A stretch of 64,000 nucleotides of DNA from contig NC_080588.1 of NCBI RefSeq assembly GCF_029962835.1, positions 62,272,001-62,336,000 of the forward strand, in the 5' to 3' direction. A program made the position numbers and the translations under genes. A model generated the notes under the pieces. The model searched no databases and was not told where the DNA came from. It was given only the letters and a program-made list of their open reading frames with translations. The stretch is from Magnolia sinica. Its lineage: Eukaryota > Streptophyta > Magnoliopsida > Magnoliales > Magnoliaceae. Positions 46,376 to 57,059 of the stretch are shown here, one piece after another (the first letter of the stretch is position 1; every line of letters begins with the position of its first letter).

Positions 46376-46958
46376 CCAATGTGTAGATAACCTGGCTTGA
46401 AAATCAACCCGGTGCACTCATCATGCTAGCCGAGACCGTTGGCCAGCTTTTTCTAGTCCGTCCATTGTTTTCATACAATGGGGCCTGCCTGATGAGTGCA
46501 CTAATCTAATTTTTGTATCAAACCATCTGAATGTGGGGATCCACAAATCCACCCTCAGATAAACTACACAAGTTCCATGTTAGCTCACGTGCAGTGTGGA
46601 AAAGACCTCTGTTATGTAACAGATAACACATTGGGAAGAGTTACATGACACGTGACTAGAGGAGGCTCACATTGGCCATGTGGCCATGCTTTGGTAATCC
46701 ACACCACTGGATTGACCATGCCTGAAAGGCCTCCTCTATAGGAAACTTTTGAGATTACCAAAGCATCTCCACTAGTTAGACTTCGAAAATTTGCCTACAC
46801 CATCCAAAGCCCTGGGCCATCTTGATCGCTTTGAGTTTCAAAACTTAGTAATTGGGCTTTTTATATTTTTTAACATTTCATTAGTATTTATTTTCAACTA
46901 GTAAACTGATCTGTAACTAATAGTCTTTCATCCTTTGGATAATTCAATCAATTTTCTA

Positions 46959-46996
<38 letters not shown>

Positions 46997-48025
46997 TTCC
47001 ATTTCCTTCTACATGAATACTTTTTATAGACTAACACATCTAAAATTACATTTTTTCAAATAAATGATCAGGTTCATACTTATACTTCAGATCAATGTGA
47101 TTGACACGATGAGTCAAAATTGAGAACAGCACGACTCAGTCTGACCTAGCTGAGTTATACCTAGACCTGATTGGCCCAGTCAGAACTTCTCTTAGGACCA
47201 AACAAGTGGGTCCAAATTTCTGGGTCTGAAATCCATGGGTTGATCTTGAAACATATCCAGGCCCATCACATGAGAACCTATTTCCCAGCTTAGCCCAAAG
47301 ATAGCCCAAAGATAAGGAATCAGGCCTAGAGTAGGCCGGTCTTCTCAGCCCACCAATATCAAAATATGTAGAGCCAGGTCAGCCCTATTTGTCGAGCCAA
47401 AATGTAGATTCAAGAGCTGAGTCCTAAGCCCAGACCGGACCACAACAAGGCTGGACTCATGCCAGGCACTTGCTGGCCCAGCCCAGTTGCAATTCTACTA
47501 GCATATATTATCTGGTTGTAAAGAGATAGATTCATTTTAATCTCTTTCATTGCACGTTAATAAAGGTATGTTGCAGGTGGTAAGCCATCTTCTTTTACGA
47601 ATATATGATCCATGTGCATTGCAAGAAACTACCGAACTCCCTGAACCCCATATGCAAACGTTGTTATAATTTAATGAATAAGCAAGCAATACTGGCGTGT
47701 GATTGATGAGTCATCGTAGGGATAGGAGAGATGTCATTAGGTTATGGATCGCTAGTGACAATTGAATTTATCAACAAACTTTTGTATAGTTATTTCTTTT
47801 ATTTTCTTTAATCTTCCTCATTTCATCTTTAAATAAATTAATTAATTAAATTAAAAAATTAAAAACTATATACATACATCAACATTTGGATTTCTCCATT
47901 TCATATGTTAGAGAAACCCACCTCAAATCTTTTAGAAAATGGTCACACAATCCGGCTAGAATGGTTATCTATTGTGATTGTTTCAAAGTGAAGATTACAA
48001 CAGAAATGCTTTTAAGGCCATATTT
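46376..48025. other. Intergenic, AT-rich
   Basis: No supported gene. It contains a 14-bp perfect inverted pair ATGCTTTGGTAATC/GATTACCAAAGCAT (46686-46699, 46753-46766) and an AT run (46963-46993). At 47090-47510 a GGCCCAG/CAGGCC-rich stretch may be a decayed relative of the CGAG-rich elements. Confidence 0.45.
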
Positions 48026-48305
48026 GTGATACATCTAGAAATTCGTATAAGTGGCGGTGTGCTACTACTATGATACATGCACAGTGTCTTAGAGGAATTA
48101 GGATTCCTAATTCATGTGGAGCCTTTTAGGGAGAGGAATTTTGATGGGTTTCACCCTTAGAGAAGTTTCGATGGGATTACTACTTCTGTCAACTCCTCTC
48201 CCTAAAAGGCTTCACACGAATTAGGAATCTCAGTTCCTCTAAGACACTGTGTGCATATCACAGTAGTAGCACACCGCCCCTTACACGAATTTCTGGATGT
48301 ATCAC
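48026..48305. repeat. 280-bp near-perfect foldback element
   Basis: Left arm 48026-48138 (GTGATACATCTAGAAATTCG...) and right arm 48193-48305 (...CGAATTTCTGGATGTATCAC) are inverted copies of about 112 bp at roughly 85-90% identity, separated by a 54-bp loop. Transcribed, it would fold into one long hairpin. It has no coding capacity and no target duplication could be fixed. It is unrelated in sequence to the other foldback MITEs. Confidence 0.88.
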
Positions 48306-48800
48306 AACTTAATGGAGTCCACTGGTGCACCTGATCACATTATCCAACCTTTAAGCAAATGTATTGTTAATTAATAAGGCCCACCTTATAAGATTCTTCC
48401 GCTTCCTTAAATCGGTTACCTCATAATTGATGCTCCAATAAAGCTTCCAAGGTAATAGGAGGGGTTTTGTTGAATCTCTTACAATTAAAAGTGTAGTTGG
48501 TTTTCAAATGATGATTCACCTAGTTGGCAATTGTAGATATTTGAAAGAAAAATGTTTTCTTATTGTATTAATGTCTATCTTCTAAAAAAATATAAGGAAA
48601 CAAGACCATCTTCATAAGGAGCTTTGAATGCTCATTAAAGTAATTAAATATATGTGAGATGACTTCAATCCCTTTGGATGAAAGTCTAGAAGTATTGGGA
48701 AGTATTGGGATATAGTAGAACTTCAAAATAATTTAAAAACCATTAATTTTCCATCGGTACTAGATAGAAATTGACCGGATTGATTGATCAATACCAGCCG
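48306..48800. other. Intergenic stretch
   Basis: No feature seen. Confidence 0.4.
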
Positions 48801-48960
48801 TCGATCGATGACATTGATTGATCGCTATAATTCCTGCTTATATTTAAAAGTTTTCTGGACAAATTGGCCATGTTCGATCGATCGAGTGATGCATCGATCG
48901 ATTGCTATAATTTCAGCTTATATTAAAAAGTATGTTGGATAAATTGGGCCATGTTCCATT
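48801..48960 (+). repeat. GATCGATC-rich 80-bp tandem repeat, two copies
   Basis: Units 48801-48880 and 48881-48960 share GATCGAT...GCTATAATT...GCTTATATT and AAATTGGGCCATGTTC with a period of 80 bp. Further GATCGATC clusters follow at about 48975-49000. Confidence 0.8.
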
Positions 48961-51900
48961 GCTGGAGCCTGATCAAGATCGATCGAGGATCGCTCGATGA
49001 CACCTATAAGTATACTGGTTTTGGGTTGTTTGGTTTAAGAGCAGCTTGGGAGCTCTATGGCCTATCTAAGCATATTCAAATGGGAATTTTAAAGTTAATA
49101 AATGATCAAACAAGATTTACCTATTAAGTCATGATTATCTAAAAATTGAAATGTTATTTTGAGTCAAGATTAATGTTATTAAGGCACCTCATATACCCGT
49201 TCTTTGCTCATCAATACTCCAAATCTTCATGTGTCTTCATTCTTTAGCATTCAAGGGCTCAATCGACTCATTGACACACCGATACAAATGATTGAAAAAT
49301 AAGGTGCACAAATAAGTACACTAACAATCTTTCCATTTGTCAATTACGTGACAAAAACTTAATATAAACATTTTCATGGTCCATACTAATGACATGACAA
49401 ACTATACTAATGACAAACAAAAAAAAGTTCAAAATATTACATGTTAAATAAAAATTTATAACTTCATTATAAATAAGACATGTAACACTTGCAATACTCC
49501 TTAACAATTACTCATCTTATCTTCATCTATTCGTACAACAATAAACAAATCTTGTAAAGTAAAATTTAACTTTTTTTGGTGGGACTTGATCTTTTTCTCC
49601 CATTTTGTCAATATTTTACAAAGAATTAATTACATGAGTATACCAATAAAAATATAAAATGAAAAAAACTCTGTAAGTCATAGATTTTACTATAAGCACG
49701 TACGAATAAGAAAATATGGTCCATATAAATATTAAATACACGTACTATGCTAATTATGGTCATTTAAAAGATATATCAATTGAAATAAAAATGAATAATG
49801 ATAGTCTAAGATAAAAACATGTCATATAAAAATTAAACAAGTTTAAATCTAAAACTATCAAAATAGAATGAGGCTTAATCCTCGAATGTACCTAAAATGA
49901 TTACTCATAAGGATAGAGTCTTCGAATTTAGCAATAAGTCATAATAGATCTGTATAGATCACCTATCTCTCTGATCACCTATCTCTCTTCACCACCCACA
50001 TAAGTGTGAACTTCCTAGGATTCAAATTGAATTCGGGAGAGAAGTTTCTTTTCTTAGATTGTACTCTTCTAAATGCATATCTACTTGGAAATTTATGTTT
50101 GGTAGGGAATTTCCTTCTTTATTTCATAACCTTATGATTATTTTCCAAACTAAAGATTTTTCTAGTACATTCAGTTAATAGAACAACCTATTTTATCAAC
50201 TCCCTCTTATGGTTGTACATTTTTTGAGGGAATGTAAACTTCTTCTCCCTTTTCAGCGATTGTTTAAGAGGACTCTTCTTAAAGTGTGTCATTTTCTCAT
50301 TACGAATAAATTTACCTATATGATTCGAGACTGAGGTGGATCACTGATTTTTATTAAAATTCAGCAATCAAATCTCCAGTGGCCTATGTCTCCACAAGAG
50401 TGACACACGGAAGATGATTCATATTTGTTTCATGAAGTTATAGAATCCTTTTCGATCATTACCAGGACAAAGATTGTAACATGAATAATTTTATTGTTTC
50501 TAAGACTTCTATTGTCCCCTCCTTTATTTTACAAAATCCCACCATTCATACTCAACAAAGAAAATTAAAAAATAACTATAAAGGAAACCAAAATATGAAA
50601 AAAGAAAAATGAAGGAAACCAAAAAATACTCTCCTACCTTCACACCCTCCTCCCCTCAAAAAAAAAAAAAAGCTAAGGAAGAAGGAAATGCCCAAATGAC
50701 TCTTATTCGGCAATGGCTTCAAATTTTTAATCCATCCATATCTTATGTGGGACTCACTGAATTGTCAAGAAGTAAATTCATCACTTCTACATGTAAGGGG
50801 TTTTAATTTAATGTTATCGATTCAAGTTTGGGGGTAAAACTCATCGCAAATAAATCACAAATGGAAAAGTAATTCAGAATTAATGCACAGCATTAGTGTA
50901 ATTGTAGACCAAAGAAATCTTCAAATAAAGAATTGGAAAAACCCTTCTATAGGTTCACGGATATCCTATTAAAATAAACGGATCGGATCAGCCAAGAAAT
51001 GGGTCAAATCCTTATTTTTATTGAGGTCTATGTCTCTTAAAAAAAAAAAAAAAAACTTTTCTCCGTTTTAGAAATGAGCCCATCATATGAGGAGCAGTTA
51101 CGGCATAAGGACACTTTCGTCTTCTAAAATCTGAAAAGTGATTACAGGACTAAAAAACTGAAGTTCGTAAAGGATAAGCCATGTTCATAACCACGTCAAC
51201 GCATGGGGCTATTTGGACCAATAACCTAAGCATTATTTAAGAATGCTTGCTAGAAAACATCCCGACCCAATGCCATAGGATACATCCGGATTTTCTTTTT
51301 TCGTCTCGGGGTCATCTTTCAATGATCCGAACCGTTTATATGCTGTTCCATACATTGGATACAGGATTTAATAAAAACCAAAATTTTACATTGGATATTT
51401 CAAACATTTCATAGTTTGACTTTTTCCATTCCAATATTAACATTTTCCTTAACCTTTGAAGAATCCAAGGATTACCTTTTTCAATCCATACAATATTTTG
51501 GTTTTATCTTATTCATGATGAAGCCCATTATATAAATGGTGTAGATTATTGAAGAAAACTCAAATCCAACAGAGAAGAGTCTGATGTATCCTACTGCAAT
51601 ACATGGGAGTGTATTCGAGGAGACCTCTCCTTCTTTTTTTTTTATCTTTTTTTTTTTTTTGTTTTGTTTTTTTTTTTAAATTTCTTTTTCAACTGTAAAG
51701 GTAGCCACACATTGAGCATATGGACGTCAACTATACAAGTAGCCCCACAACGATAACCTAGCAGAGTACCGAGATTAGTATGCATGCATATGTGTACTAA
51801 AAATTTGGAATACAACTGGCCCAATCCAAACCATCCAAATAATGGTGTCCATTTTCATAGCTGAATATCTGTGAAATCAGATACATTGGATGATAATATC

Positions 51901-52178
51901 CACTGGATGTTTTTCTTCACAACGTTATTTACATTATTGAACGTCCATTTTGTGGTCATTGGTCAGATAGGTTCCATTTAATGTAAATTTCAGATATTTT
52001 CATATCTACAATAGGTCATTTGAACGGTTGGATTGAGACACATATGCGGGACATGAAATTAGTTGCGTGGATGAGTATGGATTGTCATACTCTTCCAGCC
52101 CATCAACAAACTCCTCATGTATCCATTTCAATATCCGATCTCTCTGTCTCTCTTCGCTCTCTCCAGAAGGCGAAGGCT
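48961..52178. other. AT-rich intergenic region upstream of the acyltransferase gene
   Basis: No supported gene. It contains several A-runs and T-runs (about 50659-50672, 51040-51054, 51631-51679). The last few hundred bases should hold the promoter of the gene at 52179; a pyrimidine-rich leader (CTCTCTGTCTCTCTTCGCTC) lies at about 52139-52162. Confidence 0.5.
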
Positions 52179-54749
52179 ATGAACGGGGTGTGTTGGATCT
52201 TGTTAGTTCCAATGGCTGTGATGTTACACACGTGTCACGCAAGGAGCGATCTCTACCCTGTGATCTTGGTGCCAGGGAGCGGCGGGAACCAGCTGGAGGC
52301 CCAACTGACCAAGCAATACAAGCCGTCGAGTCTGTTATGCAAGAGGTGGCACCATGACTGGTTTAGGCTGTGGTTCGATCCGACGGTGCTGATACGTCCA
52401 CTCACCAAATGCTTCGCTCAACGGATGACATTGTATTACGACCCTCTCTTGGATGATTACCATAATGCCCCTGGGGTCCAGACCCGGGTCCCTTACTTCG
52501 GGTCCACGCAAGGCCTTTCCTACCTCGATCCTCATCTCAAGTAAGATAAAATTCTCTCCCACTCTATGCCATGTGAAAACCTATCTAATTGTAATCGGGT
52601 CCGACCCGACCCGACCCGACCAGGCACGACCGTACTCATGTTTAAGAAGAAGCAGCAGCTATTCCCAGCTTGGCGTTTTCTGACTTGGCAACTCGGCCGA
52701 CTCGTCCGGTCCTGAGTCGAGTTAGGATAAATCGAATCCGAGTCGACTCAGACGAGTCAGAAATGCATGACACATATACTACATAGATCATATCTGTTAT
52801 TGGGCCGGGCATGGTCAGGTCAGCTGGCGTGGCCCGATTGATAACCTACATGAGTGGGTCTCGTGTGGTTGGGTCGTGTTGGGTTCCATCCAAGCCCAGC
52901 CCATTTACTTAAATGTGGTCACATTTTCTAGCCTAGCCTTACCCGGTTCCCATATTTAGATGGGTCCAGACCCGACTCAGAAGCGGTTTGACCACTTGAT
53001 ACATGGACCCATCTGCCCATTGCCAACCCTGGTTACAACCAGGGCTGTCATCTGGCTGGGTTCGGTATAGGTCTTTATGGGACGGGCCCAGGCCCAATAA
53101 AATGGGCCTAATTACAGATGTATTATCTTAGGTCTTTAATTTCAGTCTCATCAAGCAATCCTAATTGGGCCTGTTTGGCCAGTGGTATTAAGTTGTATTA
53201 AATGAGATTGAATTATTAATCCCACTTTGAAATTAGGAATAGCATGTTTGGAAGGAGTGTGAGATGGGATTAAAATTAACTTTATAGGCTTTGGAAAATG
53301 AGCCTTGTGTTGGAAAGTGTGAGATAGGATTACATGATGAATTTTTGCTTTATCCAAGTTCAATCTAAGTGTAATTTGAAAGTAAATCTTAGAATTTATT
53401 TTTTAATACATACATTCCAAACATGGTATTAAAAAACATGGGATACACCCAATCCGAGGATAATACCTTACACATGCATTTATTGTAACTTTTAAAATTC
53501 CATCTGCCTTAATCCCACCTAATGTAGTTGGCCAAACGGGCCCTTAATGGCTATGAAATGGATGGTTAAAAGTAAATATTGAGTTGTCCAAATTGGAGGA
53601 GAATAAAAAATAAATAAAAATCAGATGTTTAATATTAGTGGGGTGAATCCCATTTTGCAATGTCAGCCGTTGGATCATTATTTTAGCTGTTCATCAATGA
53701 CACTATGGGACTAGTTAGATCATCTAAAACGATGTGATTTTTGCACGTCCGGCCATGGTGAGGTGCACAGGTAATCTCTACGTACGGTCTATCTAGTGAG
53801 CCCAACATCTGATTACCCATGGCCCACAATATAGCTCTTTGACTAGATCAGACCGTCCACATGCACTGTAGAATAGAGTTGCTTGTGGGCATGGTTCCTT
53901 ATCTAATCCACAATTTCCAGGCCACAGAAAGGACGACTAGGATCATCCTACGAGGGAAATTTCTAGTAGGATGACCACCTATACTGAGGCCTACTATATG
54001 AATGGTTTTGAATACTGTACACAAGTTGAGGTGAAGAGCAACGGTGAAGATATGAGCTGAGTACTCCTTGTGGTGGAAATCATGGGGCCAGCATTTAAGG
54101 TTGTGGGGCCAATGCATGTGTGGTCCGGGCTTGGTCACCAACCAGCCAGTCATTATCCTGTAGCCTGACCTATCTAACATTCATAAAGCCCAAGCCCAAC
54201 CCATTTAATCGTGATTGGGTTGGGCTCGGGTCGGGTTGGTCCAGGGTATACATACGAACATATCTTCTGTATATATTTATATATTTATACTTACATATCT
54301 TAATTTGTTTGGGGTTTGTGCTTGGTGGGTTGGGTCATCTGGAGTCGCCCATTGACAAGCTATATTGGTTGATTGGGTCGGCTACGGTTAAACCTGGGCC
54401 TAAGCTATTTAAAAGGGCTGCATTTTACCGATTTAGCTTGGATCAAGCCTGCATCAGAAGTAGGTTGGGCCACTTGATCTACAAGCTAGCCCAACCCATT
54501 GCCAGCCGTAGTCCCTTTGATGTATGCTTAGTAGAGTTGTACACGAACCAAGTTAGCTCAGTTAGCTCACTTGACTTGACTCAGAAAAGCTCAACTTGAC
54601 TCAGCTTAAAATTGAGTTCGAGCTGATTTTTTTAGCTGGAAAAAATTCCGAGCTGAGTCCATGGTAGATCGAGCTTGACCCGACTCAGCTCGAAACTTGA
54701 CTCGGTTTGAATTGATTTGACTTGGATCTGGTTCCCTTATAATATAAAG

Positions 54750-54788
<39 letters not shown>

Positions 54789-56669
54789 TAAAACCCTAAA
54801 ACCTAAACTCGGACTCAGCATGAACTCGAACTTGGCTTGAAAGATCGAGCTCAAGCTCGGTTCAAGCTGGCCCAAGCTGCTGACCAAGCGAAGTTGAGAT
54901 TGCCAGTCAGGCTCGAGGACCGGGTCGAGCTGAGTTCGAGCTAGGGTAGCCTGTTGGCCGAGTTGGGCCAAGCTTGACTCACTCCGACATGTATACAACT
55001 CTAATGCTTAGGGCTAGCAAGCTTTCCACGCCTGATCTATCATCAGTGATTGGAGCTGCTTTTCTAGGCCCATGACTAATCCGATGCCTGATTAACAAAC
55101 ACACCATGCCTGGGCCTGGTTTGACAGCTTTACCCAACCTGAGCCCATGGCAGCCGGTTATGTTGGTAATGGATTGGGTCTGGACCCTTATGTCTGGCCC
55201 AACTGAAAAAAAAAAACATGCCCTAGCTTCATTGATGGAGAATGTGTGGGGCCCATCATGGATGAGGCCATGTCCCAAAATGACCTCCATCAGATGATCC
55301 TAACTATCCAATTGAGCTGCTGAGGAACTTATTGTTCGTCTTTCTTTTTGAGTGCAATATAGCCAGGTGATCAATCATAGAGTGGATCTCTCTATTGAAA
55401 GCCTGGCACTTTGTGGACATTCAATCTCAGCATCAGGTGGGCCACACCACACCATGAAATCATAGCTCTCAACTAATCTTGTTGGTTACGAACGCACGAA
55501 AACAATAGGCAGTTAGAAAAAATGATTGTAAGCAGTCCAACATCCAACGAATGTGCAATGAACCTAATGAGAGGATAACATGACTGTTGTTCACGTAGCG
55601 AGACCCACCCAATGCACGGTTCAGACATCCAACACGCATGTCCTGTTGGCACGTGCTACCACATGTGGAGCCATACATGTGAGCTTAGCTATCATTTTAA
55701 TAATAATCATACATGCATGCATGCTAACATTTTCAAACTGTATAAGTAAAAATTCACACATTTCGCAGGCTAATCACTACATACATGGCACCCTTAGTAG
55801 AATCTCTAGAAGAACATGGCTACATTGATGGCTATAACCTCTTCGGCGCTCCTTACGACTTCCGGTACGGCCTCGCCGCTGAAGGCCACCCATCACAGGT
55901 CGGCACCCAATACCTCAAAGATCTAAAACGATTGATCGAGAACGCAAGTGAATCGAATGATGGAAAGCCAGTGATCATAGTGTCCCACAGCTTAGGCGGG
56001 CTATTCGTCCTTCATCTCCTCAACCGGAACCCGGCAACATGGCGTACGAAGTTCATCAAGCACTTTATCGCGCTCTCCACACCTTGGGGTGGGACGGTCC
56101 AAGAAATGCTCACATTCGCCTCGGGCTACACCCTGGGCGTGCCCTTGGTGGACCCTTTACTAGTAAGAGGTGAACAAAGGAGCTCAGAGAGCAATCTATG
56201 GCTACTACCATCTCCGAACCTCTTCGGGCCAAAACCGCTTGTGATTACTCAAAATCATACTTACATTGCATCCGAAATGCCGGAATTTCTTGTCGACATT
56301 GGATTTGAAGAAGGTGTGTATCCATACAAGACGCGCATTTTGCCGCTAATCGAGAAGCTAGTTGTGCCTGAGGTGCCAATCACTTGCATGATTGGGACCG
56401 GAATCGAAACGCCGGAGACCTTGTTTTATGGTAGAGATGGATTTGACAAGCAGCCTGAGATAGTGTATGGAGATGGTGATGGGACGGTGAACATGGCGAG
56501 CTTGTTAGCGATGGAATCGGAGTGGGCCAACATTACTAAGGAGCTTCTTAAGGTGACTAAAATCCCCCATGTTTCACATGCATCCATTCTTCAGGATGAT
56601 GTTGCTTTGAAGGAGATAATGCAAGAGATTTCGGACATAAATTCACTTGTTTTGACTTCAATTTCATAG
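52179..56669 (+). CDS. LCAT1: Lecithin:cholesterol acyltransferase-like 1 (secreted alpha/beta-hydrolase), two exons
   Basis: Exon 1 is 52179-52540 and exon 2 is 55769-56669, joined across GTAAG/TTCGCAG splice sites in phase 2, giving 420 residues, close to the length of plant LCAT-like 1 proteins. Residues 1-22 (MNGVCWILLVPMAVMLHTCH) are a signal peptide, which favours this ATG over upstream in-frame ones. The family start LYPVILVPGSGGNQLEA follows, then YDFRYGL and the nucleophile elbow SHSLGG with Ser195. The likely acid is Asp358 in YGDGDGTVN and the His is His391 in VSHASIL. Related enzymes move or remove acyl groups of phospholipids or sterols. The plant LCAT-like 1 substrate is not certain, so sterol esterification is not claimed. 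Secretion or endomembrane location is inferred. No frame damage is visible. Confidence 0.93.
53165..53544. mobile_element. Harbinger/Tourist-like MITE in the intron
   Basis: Left TTGGGCCTGTTTGGCCAGTGG, right AGTTGGCCAAACGGGCCCT; flanked by TAA on both sides (53162-53164, 53545-53547). The 3-bp duplication and end sequence fit this superfamily. No open frame of note. Confidence 0.7.
54532..55003. mobile_element. hAT-like non-autonomous element, copy 5, in the intron
   Basis: TAGAGTTGTACAC at the left and GTATACAACTCTA at the right; perfect 8-bp duplication ATGCTTAG (54524-54531, 55004-55011). CGAG-rich arms. The core lacks the GTTGCTCACCAAGTG stretches and instead has a GT microsatellite (54754-54787) followed by AAAACCCTAAAACC. 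Confidence 0.92.
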
Positions 56670-57059
56670 AAATTACGGTTAACTTGTTTTTTTTTTTTCT
56701 TCTTGGTTTTGTTTTTTTATTTTGGTGGGCCCCATCATGTTGAATATCTGGATCAAAGATTGGAGGGGTCCACTGGTAAGGTGGGCCACATGTATATTTA
56801 ATGTGGGCTTGTCCCAAGATTGAATAATTTTTGGAGGTGTACTTAAAGAGAATCTAGAAATGCATTGATAGTACAACATAACTAATTAGAAATGGTTTAA
56901 TCCCAAGTGCCTACTTATGAGTGGGATTGGCAATTTAAGGTGGGCCCTACATGATGGATGGCCCAAATCATTGGTTGGAACATTCTCTAATATGATGGAT
57001 GGTCTAGATCATTAATAGTACCTTTTCTAGTAAAAAAAATATGGACCACCCATTTTTCT
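56670..57059. other. 3' flank of the acyltransferase gene
   Basis: Starts with a T-rich stretch likely to be 3' UTR. GTGGGCCCCATCATG and GGTGGGCCACATG words occur but no bounded MITE. Confidence 0.45.

Larger units (their letters stand above)
52541..55768 (+). other. 3.2-kb intron loaded with mobile elements
   Basis: Donor GTAAGATAAA, acceptor CACACATTTCGCAG. It contains a GACCCGACCC-rich tract (about 52595-53030), a Harbinger-like MITE (53165-53544), a TTGGGC/GCCCAA-rich stretch (about 54180-54510) and a hAT-like element with an exact 8-bp duplication (54532-55003). Despite this the splice sites and flanking frame are intact. Short open frames inside are repeat-derived. Confidence 0.85.

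Noticed and set aside
52020-52178. Upstream in-frame ATG extending the acyltransferase by 53 codons
   Set aside because: The extension is not signal-peptide-like and would bury the clear signal sequence starting at 52179; the preceding stretch looks like a pyrimidine-rich leader.
54120-54599. 159-codon frame in the acyltransferase intron
   Set aside because: It spans a TTGGGC-rich repeat and the edge of a hAT-like element; no domain recognisable.
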